A stretch of DNA of 64,000 nt from Xanthomonas sp. 3793 (GCF_024806835.1 NZ_JANTYU010000003.1:664667-728666); one strand, 5' to 3'; positions 19,001 to 28,595 are shown, counted from the first letter of the stretch. Made by a program: numbers and translations. Notes: generated from the letters alone by a model not told the origin.

Positions 19001-21109
19001 ATGCATTGGATGTTGTTGTTTTCGTTGTTGCTCTTGCTGTGGCTGTTGGTCGCCTCGCCGCGACTGGCATGGCTCAAGGCCGGCCTGCTCTCGCTGTTTT
19101 TGCTGCTGCTCAGCGCCTGGGGCTTGATCGACCGGCTCAGCGGCGACGGCATCAATGCGGCCACGTTGTACCACCTGCGCGCAGACATGGACGGTGCCGG
19201 CGTCAGCGATTTTTCCGGCTATATCGCCGTGTTCATCGGCATGCTGCTGCTCTCGTTAAGCCCGCTCATCCTGGTCAGGGTGCGCCGTTTCCGGCGCCCA
19301 CGCGGCGGCGGTGTGGTGTTCGGATCGTTTTTGGCGATGCTGTTGGTCAGCATTGCGGTGAGCCCGCTGTATCGCGACGGCAAGCGGCTGTACTACCAGC
19401 TGCGTCCGGTCGATTACGCCACCGTCGTGCCGGAATACCAGGTACCGCAGCAACCGCTGCAAAAGCGCAAGAACATCGTCTGGATCTACGGCGAAAGCCT
19501 GGAACGCACTTACTTCGACGAGTCGGTCTTTCCGGGCCTGATGCCCAACCTGCGCGCGCTGGCCACCGAGGCGGTGGACGTACGCAACCTCACCTCCACC
19601 GAAGGCAGCGGATGGACCATTGCCGGCATGGTCGCCTCGATGTGCGGCGTACCGCTGACCACCGCGCCCGGCGATGAAAACAGCATGGATCGCATGGGCA
19701 TGTTCCTGCCCGAAGCGCGCTGCCTGGGCGACTACCTCAAGGACCAGGGCTACCGCAACCACTACGTGGGCGGTGCCGATGCCAGCTTTGCCGGCAAGGG
19801 CCGCTTCCTGTCCAGCCATGGCTTCGATGTGGTGCACGACGTCAGCTACTTCCGCGACAAGGGCGTGGCGCCGAAACACTTTTCCGCCTGGGGCGTGCAC
19901 GACGATGTACTGCTGGACGATGCCTGGGACAGCTTCCAGACGCTGTCGCGCGCCGGCCAGCCGTTCATGCTCACGACGCTGACCATGGACACCCACCACC
20001 CGGCCGGCCATCTGCCGCTGGCGTGCAAGGGCCAGCACTACGACAGCGCGCTGGGCGACATCGGGCTGCTGCATGCGATCAAGTGCAGCGACCGGCTGAT
20101 CGGCGAGCTGGTCACCCGCATTCGCAACAGCCGCTACGGCAAGAACACCATCATCGTGATCGCCTCCGATCACCTGGCCATGCCCAACGATCTCAGCGAC
20201 GTGCTGGCCAAGCAGAAGCGCGAAAACCTGCTGCTGTTCCTCGGCAAGGACATCGCTCCGCAACAGCTGGTCACACGCGCCGGCAGCACGCTGGATTCGG
20301 GTGCAACACTTCTGCAACTGCTTGAGCCGGGCATGCGCACGCTGGGCTTCGGCCGCTCGCTGCTGGCCAGCGATGCGCCTCCCAGCGCCAGCGTGGCGGC
20401 CAGTCGCGACAGCGGCAAGGACTATCCGCGCTACCTCGCTTTCGCGCGCACGCTATGGACCGGGCAAGGCACGCGCCTGCTGCGCGTCAACGGCAATGGC
20501 GATGTGGTGCTGGGCGTGCAGCAGGTGCGTCCGCCGGTACTGCTCGAATACGACGAAGACACCAACCTGAAGACGGTGTATCTGGAAAACACTTCGCGTC
20601 AGTTCGACCGCACCCATACCGAAGGCACGCTCGCCTACGTCGACCGCTGCACGGCGTTCGAAGACGGCTCGGCCGATGGCGACTGGTGCGCGCTGGTGGT
20701 CGATCGCCAGCAAAGCATGAAGCTCTACCGCGACCAGGACCTGACCCGCGGCATTGCCGTCGATGCGCCCCTGGATGCCACACCGCAGGGCCCGCGCCCG
20801 CGCGTGCGCCAGCCGATCATGCTCACCCAGGCATCGCGCAAGACCGCTGCCGGCCGCTACATGCTCGAGCTCTACGCAAAGCGTCGCCCCACCCGCGCGT
20901 TCTGGGTGGAAGCGGTGTCATCCGAGCGCAAGGTGGTGCTGGCCCAGCAATGGGTGGTGCCAGATGCCGCCGGACGTATCCGCATGCCGGTGGGTCTGGA
21001 GCATGCGGTGGAAGATCTGGAGATCCGCGCCTGGCTGGACTACACCGAAGACGTCAGCGTGGACGATCTGGCCCTGGTGAAACAGACCCAGGTCGCGGAT
21101 CGCTCCTGA
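19001..21109 (+). CDS. opgB: Phosphoglycerol transferase, OpgB/MdoB-like
   Basis: A 702-residue integral membrane enzyme that would move phosphoglycerol from phosphatidylglycerol to periplasmic glucans. Four hydrophobic spans lie in the first 125 residues. The periplasmic alkaline-phosphatase-fold domain matches E. coli OpgB along its length: IYGESLERTYF (E165 metal ligand), GSGWTIAGMVASMCG (nucleophile T206), DTHHP (330-334) and ASDHLAM (388-394). A C-terminal extension of about 250 residues is also OpgB-like. The Met at 19001 gives the usual N-terminus; the open frame starts 25 codons earlier. It is convergent with the MscS-type gene, an interesting pairing because both act in osmotic adaptation. 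Confidence 0.88.
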   Translation: MHWMLLFSLLLLLWLLVASPRLAWLKAGLLSLFLLLLSAWGLIDRLSGDGINAATLYHLRADMDGAGVSDFSGYIAVFIGMLLLSLSPLILVRVRRFRRPRGGGVVFGSFLAMLLVSIAVSPLYRDGKRLYYQLRPVDYATVVPEYQVPQQPLQKRKNIVWIYGESLERTYFDESVFPGLMPNLRALATEAVDVRNLTSTEGSGWTIAGMVASMCGVPLTTAPGDENSMDRMGMFLPEARCLGDYLKDQGYRNHYVGGADASFAGKGRFLSSHGFDVVHDVSYFRDKGVAPKHFSAWGVHDDVLLDDAWDSFQTLSRAGQPFMLTTLTMDTHHPAGHLPLACKGQHYDSALGDIGLLHAIKCSDRLIGELVTRIRNSRYGKNTIIVIASDHLAMPNDLSDVLAKQKRENLLLFLGKDIAPQQLVTRAGSTLDSGATLLQLLEPGMRTLGFGRSLLASDAPPSASVAASRDSGKDYPRYLAFARTLWTGQGTRLLRVNGNGDVVLGVQQVRPPVLLEYDEDTNLKTVYLENTSRQFDRTHTEGTLAYVDRCTAFEDGSADGDWCALVVDRQQSMKLYRDQDLTRGIAVDAPLDATPQGPRPRVRQPIMLTQASRKTAAGRYMLELYAKRRPTRAFWVEAVSSERKVVLAQQWVVPDAAGRIRMPVGLEHAVEDLEIRAWLDYTEDVSVDDLALVKQTQVADRS

Positions 21110-21627
21110 GTCGGGCCGTCGCCCTGGTCCGAGGCCAGGCGATGTGGATGTGGATGTGGATGTGGAAGAGGCAGAAGTAGAAGCAGAAGCAAGGGAAGGC
21201 AAGAGCGAGGCTGGAGCTGGAAGCCAAAGCATGGGATCTGCGGCCTGGCTGCAGGGCCCTTGCCCGCTCACCATCGCGGGACACGCCGCAAGTACGTCCC
21301 TGTAGGCTCTTACGCGGCATCCATGCCGCGTAAGGTCCCGCGACGGTGAGCGGGCAAGGACCTGTCGAGATGGTCTGTATGCATTTTTTATACAGCAGCC
21401 AGCACAGGGTCCTCACCGATTGCGGGACCGTGTGGCATGGATGTCGCCACCTAGCCCCCAGGGATGGGTTCACGGCGTGTCCCGCAAGCGGTGAGGGCAC
21501 CGCGCCTCGACCAACCAGGCTGTTTGACTATCCGGGAACACCGCTGCGATTCGGAATCTCGGTTGTCTGCACCAGTTGGACGATGCCCACTGCAGCGCCT
21601 GCCCGCACGGTGCATGCACGCACCGGC
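21110..21627. repeat. Convergent intergenic region with nested palindromes and hexamer repeat
   Basis: This 518-bp gap carries four GATGTG units in tandem (21141-21164) followed by a purine-rich run. Next comes a nested cruciform: outer arms 21258-21282 and 21335-21359 match at 24 of 25 positions, and inner arms 21309-21320 and 21323-21334 match perfectly with a 2-base loop. A second, related inverted repeat follows (21411-21428 with 21479-21496, 17 of 18). Between them is a small hairpin with a T-run (21375-21395). No gene is seen. The structures probably end the two convergent transcripts, but their size and mutual similarity suggest a mobile repeat family. Confidence 0.75.
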
Positions 21628-24135
21628 TCAATCTTCCGATGCAGGCGTTCCATCGCCCTGGTCACGCGCCACCGCTGCACCTGCACGGCTGAAGCGGATT
21701 TCCTGCGGCGATTGCAGCGCAATTCCCACCGTTTCCATCCGCTGCAACAACGCGAAGAACAGCTCGCTACGCACCCCGTACGAATCGCGCGGGCTGCGCA
21801 CATAGGCGAACGAATTGAAGTTGACGTGCCCGCCGGCCAGCGAATCGATGAACACCGCGGGCGCCGGCTCGGCCAGCACCTTGGTGTGCTCGGCAAACAG
21901 TTCCAGCAGCATGTCGCGCACCTTCGCCACGTCGGTTTCCAGCGGCACCGAGAACTGCAGCTGCACCCGCCCCATCGGGTTGGACAGCGTCATGTTGCGC
22001 ACGCTCTTGGTGATCAGTTCCGAATTGGGCACGATCAAGGTGGAGCGATCGCCTACCTGGATCTCGGTGGCACGCACGCTGATCTTGCGCACATCGCCTT
22101 CCTGGTCGCCAATCCGCACCCAGTCGCCGATCTTCACCGGCCGCTCGGCCAGCAGGATCAACCCCGACACGAAGTTTTGCGTGATCGCCTGCAGACCGAA
22201 ACCGATACCCACCGACAACGCACTCAACACCAGCGCAAGCCGCTTCAAGTCCAGACCCAGCGCGGTCAGCCCCCACACCACCACCACCAACCAGCCCAGA
22301 TAGCGCGCCACCGTGCTGATCGAGTTGCGCGCGCCGGCATCGAGCTCGGTCCTGGGCAGATAGGTGTTGAGCAGCCACTGCTGCACCACGTGCACCACTC
22401 CCAGGCCCACGACGAATACCAGCAACGCGCGCACGACCGCGGCCGGTGTGATGGTGAGCTCCTTGCCGATTTCGATGCCGTGCGAGACGTTCTCGGCCCA
22501 GCCGGTGACCGCCGAGAGATTGGCGCCATACGGCGTGATCAGCGCCGCGATTCCCAGCAGGATCAACACGACACGGAGGACGGCAGACAGCAGCAGACCC
22601 AGCTGTACCAGACGTCCGCTGCCCATGCCCGAGGCATGCGCCAACGCACGATTGAAGCGCCCTTCCGGATTGAACACCCAGGTCAGCAGGTCGTCGGCAA
22701 ACACAACCAGCAAACCGAGCAGGCTGCAGATCAGCGTGATCCAGATGATCTGGCGCGCGATGAACAGCGATAGATTGAGATAGCCGAACAACGCCGCCAG
22801 CAGCGACACGATCACCGCCACATGCCCCAGCAGGCGGATCAGCACGATGACCCCGCCGCCACGCGAGACCACCGGTGGCGGCTCGCTGCTATCGTCGCTG
22901 GCGGCCCCGGCGCTGGCCGCGCGCGCGCGCAACGACAGGCTCAGTCCGGCCAGTGCCGACAGGATCAGGCCGGCGTACAACAGCGCGGCCACTGCGTCGG
23001 TCGCGGTGGCTGCGGCGGCACTGGTACGCGCCACCTCGTTGAGCTTCATCGCCATGCCGCTGAACCAGCTCACCGCGGCGGTGGCCAGGCAATGCACGCG
23101 CAGCCGGTCGACGGTGGCGTCGTCCAGCGGGAACAACCGCCAGGTGGGTTGGTGCTTCATCAACAGACTGGCACTGAGCGAGCCGACGAAGGCCGCGATG
23201 AAGCTGATGAAGACGAGCGTATCCAGCAACTCGTCCAGATCGGCCGGCACCTGAGCTATGGCACGCAGGCTTTCGGCCAGCACCCAGGCCGCCATGCCCA
23301 GACTGAGCGTGCCGACCAGCAGGAACCACAGCGCCAGGCCGGAACGTCGCAACCGCCCGCCCGGCGCACGCGACGCGGCATAACGCCGCCCCAGATGACG
23401 CAGAAACATGCGTAACGGGAAGGCCAGCAGCAGCGCGATCGCCACGCCAGTCACCAGGCCGCCAACGCCATTGGCAGCGGTGCCGGCACGCACCGCCTGG
23501 ACCGCATCGTCGTACAAGCCGCGCAGACGGGTACGATCGTCCGGCCATTGCTGCGCGATCTGCGACCACAGTGCCGGCGACAGCGGTGAGGCAACGCGCG
23601 TGGACAGCTGCACACTGAACAGCTGCGCGCGTTTTTGTTCCAGGCGATCTGCAAGTTCGCCTGCTTCGGATGCCAGCAGGTTGGCGCGCTTGAGTTCCGC
23701 ATCCAGCTTGTTCTTTTCGCTGGTCAGCGCCTTTCGCTGATTTTTCAGATCCGGCGGATCTGTCTTTTGCTCCACGCCCAACCCGTCAAGCCGAACGCTG
23801 AGTTGTTTGAGCTGCGGATCCAGCTGACGCGCCAGGTCCTGTGCCTGCCGCTGCGCCACCGTCACCTGGTCGGTCAACGCACGCAGCAGGTCGGTATCGG
23901 CCTTTTCCAGCCCGGCCTCGCCCTGATCCAGCACCTTCTGCGCGTCGTCCAGCTGTCTCTGCGCGGTCTCCAGCAGGGAGTCATCGTCCTGGGCGAGCAG
24001 CGTGCCTGCACAGGCCAGCCACAGGACGCTGCACAGCAGCACCTGCAATAACACGCTCGAACGGGCGGACGGCACAGAACGAAATCGGGACACAGGCAGG
24101 CATCGGACAGGCGCAGGACCGCGCGGTGTCGGCAT
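21628..24135 (-). CDS. Large MscS-type mechanosensitive channel with DUF3772 domain
   Basis: An 835-residue inner-membrane channel that would open on membrane tension to release solutes during hypo-osmotic shock. A signal-peptide-like segment ends near ALLAQDD (about residue 49), followed by a periplasmic coiled-coil region (about 50-180). About ten hydrophobic spans lie between 205 and 600. The MscS pore and beta domain follows: GFGLQAITQNFVSGLILL, then RPVKIGDWVRIGDQEG and RSTLIVPNSEL (about 640-715). The tail is cytoplasmic. The layout matches DUF3772-containing MscS proteins rather than small MscS. The start at 24135 is the first Met; the Met before the hydrophobic segment is not resolvable from sequence alone. 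Confidence 0.9.
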   Translation of the reverse strand: MPTPRGPAPVRCLPVSRFRSVPSARSSVLLQVLLCSVLWLACAGTLLAQDDDSLLETAQRQLDDAQKVLDQGEAGLEKADTDLLRALTDQVTVAQRQAQDLARQLDPQLKQLSVRLDGLGVEQKTDPPDLKNQRKALTSEKNKLDAELKRANLLASEAGELADRLEQKRAQLFSVQLSTRVASPLSPALWSQIAQQWPDDRTRLRGLYDDAVQAVRAGTAANGVGGLVTGVAIALLLAFPLRMFLRHLGRRYAASRAPGGRLRRSGLALWFLLVGTLSLGMAAWVLAESLRAIAQVPADLDELLDTLVFISFIAAFVGSLSASLLMKHQPTWRLFPLDDATVDRLRVHCLATAAVSWFSGMAMKLNEVARTSAAAATATDAVAALLYAGLILSALAGLSLSLRARAASAGAASDDSSEPPPVVSRGGGVIVLIRLLGHVAVIVSLLAALFGYLNLSLFIARQIIWITLICSLLGLLVVFADDLLTWVFNPEGRFNRALAHASGMGSGRLVQLGLLLSAVLRVVLILLGIAALITPYGANLSAVTGWAENVSHGIEIGKELTITPAAVVRALLVFVVGLGVVHVVQQWLLNTYLPRTELDAGARNSISTVARYLGWLVVVVWGLTALGLDLKRLALVLSALSVGIGFGLQAITQNFVSGLILLAERPVKIGDWVRIGDQEGDVRKISVRATEIQVGDRSTLIVPNSELITKSVRNMTLSNPMGRVQLQFSVPLETDVAKVRDMLLELFAEHTKVLAEPAPAVFIDSLAGGHVNFNSFAYVRSPRDSYGVRSELFFALLQRMETVGIALQSPQEIRFSRAGAAVARDQGDGTPASED

Positions 24136-24335
24136 CTTAAGCCACCGCCCCCGCCCTGCTGCCCGCTGCTATGACGGCGATTCATGCGAACGCAAGCGCA
24201 GCATCCGCGAGTGCGGCCACCAGCCAACCAGTGCATGAACATGCGACGCCTTGTCACCTTGCGGCAACACCGGGCTGACGCAGAATCGAGTCACCGCTAC
24301 GGCAGACGCAGCGGATGACCGCGAAGGAGAACTCC

Positions 24336-24677
24336 ATGCAGATTCAGATCCAGACCGACAAGCACGTGCCGCATGACCCGTCCGTCGTGCAGCATGTCGA
24401 GAAGACCTGCACCGCCCAGCTGGCGCATTTCGCCAACGACATCACCCGCGTCGAAGTGCATTTGCGCGACGAGAACGGCCAACGCGGCGGCGCAGCGGAT
24501 CGAACCTGCAGTATCGAAGCGCATGTCGCCGGCCTGCCGCCGATCGCCGCCACCAACAGCGCCGAAACCACCGCCTCCGCCGTCACCGGCGCCGCCCGCA
24601 AGCTGCGCACCGCCATCGAGCACGCACGTGGCAAGCAGCACGCGAGAGCGACCGCGCCGGCACCGGACGGCATCTGA
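24336..24677 (+). CDS. HPF/RaiA family ribosome-associated inhibitor
   Basis: A 113-residue short-form hibernation factor of the S30AE family, which binds the small ribosomal subunit in stationary phase and blocks translation or promotes dimers. The N-terminus MQIQIQTDKHVPHD is followed by an alternating beta/alpha pattern (ITRVEVHLRDENG about 44-56; a final helix with ARKLRTAIEHARGK). A basic tail rich in Lys and Arg suits rRNA contact. AAGGAG precedes the ATG at good spacing. It is a single gene ending at a strong hairpin (24680-24715). Confidence 0.88.
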   Translation: MQIQIQTDKHVPHDPSVVQHVEKTCTAQLAHFANDITRVEVHLRDENGQRGGAADRTCSIEAHVAGLPPIAATNSAETTASAVTGAARKLRTAIEHARGKQHARATAPAPDGI

Positions 24678-24679
24678 TC

Positions 24680-24715
24680 GCTCAAGGGCAGGGCGTGCGC
24701 GCCCTGCCCTTGAGC
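24680..24715 (+). terminator. Hairpin terminator after HPF-type gene
   Basis: Perfect 16-bp inverted repeat: arms 24680-24695 and 24700-24715 with the 4-base loop TGCG, starting three bases after the stop codon. There is no T-run, but the GC-rich stem should halt or stabilise the transcript end. Confidence 0.75.
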
Positions 24716-25028
24716 GAGTCCATCGCCGGAGCGAGTTAGGCGCACCATATTCTGAAACGCATGCCGTGGGAGCAATTGACCACAGGCTGGAGAGCAGTCC
24801 GCAAGGGACGCGTCGCAGGGTCACTGGCGCACCAGGTGCAAGCCACAGCGCTCATACACGAGGACATCCGGCCACCCTGGCTCTGCGACGTCAACGTTCG
24901 GTTCCAAAGCAGTGCAGCAGCGCTGCCAGCGCAGGACATCGCAGCCTTCGACACCAACGCGGGCGACATGCAACCCCAGCGGCTGGACAGAGCCGCTCAA
25001 ACACCTGCAGCCCTGGCCCAGAAACGAC
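24716..25028. other. Intergenic gap, nothing recognised
   Basis: About 310 bp between the hibernation-factor terminator and the tRNA terminator. The overlapping frames look like antisense or out-of-frame noise; no repeat, RNA gene or regulatory motif was found. Confidence 0.4.
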
Positions 25029-25068
25029 TTCGGCCCGCTGCAGCGGAATGCCACTGCAGCGGGCCGAA
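25029..25068 (-). terminator. Terminator of tRNA-Arg
   Basis: Perfect 15-bp stem, arms 25029-25043 and 25054-25068, with a 10-base loop, located 10 bases beyond the 3' end of tRNA-Arg on the same (minus) strand. The minus strand continues into a T-containing stretch (AAGTCGTTTC). Confidence 0.8.
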
Positions 25069-25078
25069 CGATGCGATC

Positions 25079-25155
25079 TGGTGCGCCCGGAGGGATTCGA
25101 ACCCCCGACCAATGGCTTCGGAAGCCACTACTCTATCCGGCTGAGCTACGAGCGC
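25079..25155 (-). tRNA. tRNA-Arg (anticodon CCG)
   Basis: The minus strand folds as a complete cloverleaf. The acceptor stem GCGCTCG pairs with CGGGCGC, including one G-T wobble. The D-stem is GCTC/GAGT, and the anticodon stem GTGGC/GCCAT encloses the loop TTCCGAA, so the anticodon is CCG, reading CGG. The T-arm is GGGGG-TTCGAAT-CCCTC with the invariant TTCGA. The 3' CCA is encoded (25079-25081 on the plus strand read TGG). Total 77 nt. Confidence 0.97.
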
Positions 25156-25447
25156 CTGGCCGCGCATTATGCCAGAACCCGCGCCACCCGCGTGATGCCT
25201 TCGGCCGCTGGCATCCGCAGACCCGCTGGCGGGCGGTGCCCAACCTGCCCCGCAGACTCCCCCATGCGCAGCCCGCGCTAACCGGAGCAGCCGACACCGA
25301 CGCAGCCACCAACCCCCACACGAACGGCTTCGCCGCAGTCCCGAGCACGGACGCCTGTCCGCGCCTATGGACCGACGTTCTTGCAGCCGGCACTTGCTGG
25401 CCGCACCCAGATGGCCGCATCCAGGGCGCGCTGCTACCCTTTGCAGC

Positions 25448-26347
25448 ATGAGCAAGCATGGTTTCGAACAGGCACCGGCAGCGCCCGCGCTGACATGGTC
25501 CGAGCGGCTGGGGCAATACTGGAAGCTGGTCCGCGGCGATCGTCCGATCGGCAGCCTGCTGCTGCTCTGGCCCACCTGGTGGGCGCTGTGGCTGGCTGCG
25601 GGCGGCATGCCGCCGGTATGGACGTTGTTCGTATTCACCGCCGGGGTCTGGCTGACCCGCTCGGCCGGCTGCGTGATCAACGACTACGCCGACCGCTGGC
25701 TGGACCCGCACGTGGAGCGCACCAAGTCGCGCCCGCTCGCCACCGGCGCGGTGTCCGGGCGCGAAGCGCTGTGGGTGTTCGTGGTGCTGATGCTGGTGGC
25801 GTTCGGGTTGGTGCTCAGCCTCAACTGGCTGACCGTGGCGCTGAGCGTGCCCGGCGTCTTCCTGGCCGCGAGCTACCCCTATTTGAAGCGCCACACCCAT
25901 CTGCCGCAGGTCTATCTGGGCATGGCGTTCGGCTGGGGCATCCCGATGGGTTTTGCCGCCATACAAGGCAGCGTGCCGTTGCTGGGCTGGCTGTTGTACG
26001 CGGCCAATATCCTCTGGGCGACCGCGTACGACACCTGGTACGCCATGGTCGACCGCGACGACGACCTCCGCATGGGCAGCAAGTCCACCGCCATCCTGTT
26101 CGGCAGGTTCGATCTGATCGCACAAGGCGTGCTGTATGCATCGATGTTCGCGGCCTTGGTGCTGGTTGGCTTGCGCGCCGGTCTCACTGTCGCTTACTGG
26201 GCCGGGCTGGGCATCGCAGCGCTGCTGGTGGCCTACGAATTCCGCATCGCCCGCCACCGCGAACGCGGCCCCTGCTTCCGCGCCTTCCTGCATAACAATT
26301 GGGTGGGTCTGGCGATCTTTGTCGGTATCGCGGTGGCGGTGCGTTAG
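25448..26347 (+). CDS. ubiA: 4-hydroxybenzoate octaprenyltransferase UbiA
   Basis: A polytopic inner-membrane prenyltransferase (299 aa) that attaches the polyprenyl tail to 4-hydroxybenzoate, the committed step of ubiquinone synthesis. The two Asp-rich Mg-diphosphate motifs are NDYADRWLD (residues 77-85) and [12 protein letters not shown] (about 199-210). [21 protein letters not shown] near the N-terminus is typical of UbiA. About eight to nine hydrophobic spans are visible. The Met at 25448 gives the family N-terminus, although an in-frame Met lies 27 codons upstream. It uses the same substrate as PobA, encoded at the far end of the window. Confidence 0.96.
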   Translation: MSKHGFEQAPAAPALTWSERLGQYWKLVRGDRPIGSLLLLWPTWWALWLAAGGMPPVWTLFVFTAGVWLTRSAGCVINDYADRWLDPHVERTKSRPLATGAVSGREALWVFVVLMLVAFGLVLSLNWLTVALSVPGVFLAASYPYLKRHTHLPQVYLGMAFGWGIPMGFAAIQGSVPLLGWLLYAANILWATAYDTWYAMVDRDDDLRMGSKSTAILFGRFDLIAQGVLYASMFAALVLVGLRAGLTVAYWAGLGIAALLVAYEFRIARHRERGPCFRAFLHNNWVGLAIFVGIAVAVR

Positions 26348-26592
26348 AAAGCGGGATTCGGGATTCGGGATTCGCAAAGGCTGTGCGGCAGGCTTTCCGG
26401 GCAGGCGATTTCTTTGCAGAATCGCGCTGATGGACCACGCACCGACCTGTCCAGATAGGGCCCGGAGCGCTGAGGCCCCCTCCGCAGGCGACAAGCCCCT
26501 CTCCTGCAGGAGAAGGGTTGGGGTGAAGGTACGGACCGATGCAACAAGACCGCACCCGCCCTATCGAACGCGCACCGCTCCCAGCCGCACCA
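26348..26592. repeat. Intergenic repeats: GGGATTC triplet and CTCCTGCAGGAG palindrome
   Basis: Directly after ubiA, GGGATTC occurs three times head to tail (26353-26359, 26360-26366, 26367-26373). Further on, 26495-26529 contains a palindromic core (TCTCCTGCAGGAGA) flanked by C- and G-runs, followed by TTGGGGTGAAGGT. Both resemble common Xanthomonas intergenic repeats (recollection). The gap is convergent (ubiA plus, comF minus), so the palindrome may also serve as a terminator. Confidence 0.6.
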
Positions 26593-27324
26593 TCACGGCA
26601 CCCGCGCGCACACCCAGGCATCGACCCGCTGCACCCCCGCGCGCCGCAAGGCCTGCGCTGCCGCGTGCAGCGTGGCGCCGGTGGTCATCACGTCGTCCAC
26701 CAGCGCCACATGTGCGGGCAGGGCGCCGCGTGCGATGAAGGCGTCGCGCAGATTGCGTTGACGCTCGACGGCATCCAGCTCCGATTGCGGCGCCGTCGCA
26801 CGCACGCGGCGCAGCAACGGCAGGCACGGCAGCCGCAGCGCGCGGCCCAGCGGTTTGGCCAGCTCAAGCGCCTGGTCGTAACCGCGCTGGCGCAGCCGCT
26901 GCCGGTGCAGGCTCACCGGCACCAGGGCCTGCGGCCGCGGCAGGTGTGCGCAGCGCCTGGCCATCAGTTCGCTGAGCAGGCGTCCTGCTGCCAGGTCCTG
27001 ATGGAACTTGAAGCGGCGCAGCAGCCCGTCCACCGGCCAGCGATACGTAAAGCACGCATGCACGCGCTGCAATGGCGGGGGCTGCTGCAGGCATTGCCCG
27101 CACAGCGCCACCCCATCGGAGGCGAACAGCTGGGTGGCACAGCACAGACAGGCGTGGCCGTGCTCCGGCAGTGCGGCCCGGCACGAGGGGCACAGGTCGC
27201 AATCGGACATGCCCGCTTCCGCGCAGACCAGGCACAGGCTTGGCAACAGCAGCCGCAACACCCGTTGCGGCCACCTGTAAACCGAGCCTACTTCTTCAAA
27301 GTTGACAGCCTCTTCCATGCTCAC
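26593..27324 (-). CDS. comF: ComF-family phosphoribosyltransferase-like protein
   Basis: A 243-residue protein of the ComF/GntX type, linked to DNA uptake or use. The N-terminus holds a zinc-ribbon-like set of cysteines (CLVC, CDLC.SC, CLCC, CGQC between about 31 and 80). The C-terminal half is a type I phosphoribosyltransferase fold with the PRPP loop [14 protein letters not shown] (about 205-218). The family is needed for natural transformation in several bacteria; the exact reaction is not established. The first Met (27324) or the third residue Met (27318) could be the start. The 5' end overlaps a BirA-like operator serving divergent bioB. Confidence 0.9.
   Translation of the reverse strand: MSMEEAVNFEEVGSVYRWPQRVLRLLLPSLCLVCAEAGMSDCDLCPSCRAALPEHGHACLCCATQLFASDGVALCGQCLQQPPPLQRVHACFTYRWPVDGLLRRFKFHQDLAAGRLLSELMARRCAHLPRPQALVPVSLHRQRLRQRGYDQALELAKPLGRALRLPCLPLLRRVRATAPQSELDAVERQRNLRDAFIARGALPAHVALVDDVMTTGATLHAAAQALRRAGVQRVDAWVCARVP
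27275..27308. promoter_or_regulatory. Candidate BirA operator upstream of bioB
   Basis: Two half-sites with the exact 16-bp spacing of the known biotin operator: 27275-27283 reads CTGTAAACC (8 of 9 against TTGTAAACC) and 27300-27308 reads AGTTGACAG (6 of 9 against GGTTTACAA). The right half also overlaps a -35-like TTGACA (27302-27307). The site lies 60-93 bp upstream of the bioB ATG and inside the first codons of comF. BirA with bound biotinyl-AMP would repress bioB here. The match is by eye. Confidence 0.6.
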
Positions 27325-27367
27325 CAGACTGCCTGGCTTCCAAGCCGCTGACTGTCAGGAAACTCCG

Positions 27368-28402
27368 ATGTCTGTTGTCGTACGCCATGACTGGGATCGC
27401 AAAGAGCTGCAGGCGTTGTTCGATCTGCCGTTCCCCGAGTTGCTGCATCACGCGGCCAGCGTGCACCGCGCGCACTTCGATCCGGCCGAAGTGCAGGTCT
27501 CCACGCTGCTGTCGGTCAAGACCGGTGGTTGCCCGGAGGACTGCGCTTACTGCCCGCAGGCGCAGCGCTACGACACCGGCGTGACCGCGCAGAAGCTGAT
27601 GGAGACCGAAGAGGTCGTCGCCAAGGCGCGACAGGCCAAGGCCGCCGGCGCCTCGCGCTTCTGCATGGGCGCGGCCTGGCGCTCGCCCAAGGAACGCGAC
27701 ATCCCCAAGGTGGCTGCGATGATCCGCGAGGTCAAAGCCATGGGCCTGGAGACCTGCGCCACGCTCGGCATGCTCGACGCCGGCCAGGCACGCGCGCTCA
27801 AGGACGCCGGGCTGGACTACTACAACCACAATCTGGACACCGCGCCGGATTACTACGATTCCATCATCCATACCCGCCAGTACCAGGATCGGCTGAACAC
27901 CCTGGAGCACGTGCGCGATGTGGGCCTGAAGACCTGCTGCGGCGGCATCGTGGGCATGGGCGAGACCCGCGAGCACCGCATCGGCCTGCTGCTGGCGCTG
28001 GCCACCTTGCCTGCGCATCCGGACTCGGTGCCGATCAACCAGCTGGTGCAGGTTGCCGGCACCCCGCTGCACGGCACCCAGCAACTGGACCCGTTCGAGT
28101 TCGTGCGCATGATCGCCGTGGCCCGCATCACCATGCCCAAGTCGATGGTGCGCCTGTCTGCCGGCCGCGAAGCGATGAGCGACGAGCTGCAGGCGCTGTG
28201 CTTCCTGGCTGGCGCCAATTCGATCTTCTACGGCGAAAAACTGCTCACCACCGGCAACCCGGACACCGAGCGCGACCAGGCCCTGTTCCAGCGCCTGGGC
28301 CTGAGCCCGATGCAGATCACCGTCGACGCCGCCGACCACGACCACCCCGGCACGGTGCATGCGGACATCACCTGCGGCGCGGCGTGCGAACACGCGGCCT
28401 GA
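27368..28402 (+). CDS. bioB: Biotin synthase BioB
   Basis: Radical SAM enzyme (344 aa) that inserts sulfur into dethiobiotin to form biotin. The radical-SAM CxxxCxxC cluster motif is CPEDCAYC with C55, C59 and C62. YYNHNLDT and the later Cys and Arg residues that hold the second [2Fe-2S] cluster are conserved (for example ETCATLGML and [12 protein letters not shown]). The Met at 27368 has AGGA upstream; the frame opens at 27302 but the extra 22 residues are not family-like. The gene is divergent from comF with only 43 bp between start codons, so its promoter and operator overlap the comF coding region. Confidence 0.97.
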   Translation: MSVVVRHDWDRKELQALFDLPFPELLHHAASVHRAHFDPAEVQVSTLLSVKTGGCPEDCAYCPQAQRYDTGVTAQKLMETEEVVAKARQAKAAGASRFCMGAAWRSPKERDIPKVAAMIREVKAMGLETCATLGMLDAGQARALKDAGLDYYNHNLDTAPDYYDSIIHTRQYQDRLNTLEHVRDVGLKTCCGGIVGMGETREHRIGLLLALATLPAHPDSVPINQLVQVAGTPLHGTQQLDPFEFVRMIAVARITMPKSMVRLSAGREAMSDELQALCFLAGANSIFYGEKLLTTGNPDTERDQALFQRLGLSPMQITVDAADHDHPGTVHADITCGAACEHAA

Positions 28403-28595
28403 CGACAGCGCATCCCGATCCAGGATGAGCCTGCACGGCGCCTGGCCGTTCTCACTGCAGAAGGGCCAGGCGCAGATCCAAACCGGCGCAGGCTCACCGG
28501 CAAGCCAACCCGCCCCACCGGCCGTCGGTGCCGGCTGGGCGATGTGACCGCGGCACGCTACGCTAGCGGCCCTTCTTTCGTTGTCGAACTCCCTC

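Noticed and set aside
25079..25155. Integration site for a mobile element at tRNA-Arg
   Set aside because: No integrase, no direct repeat of the tRNA 3' end and no change in gene content next to it.
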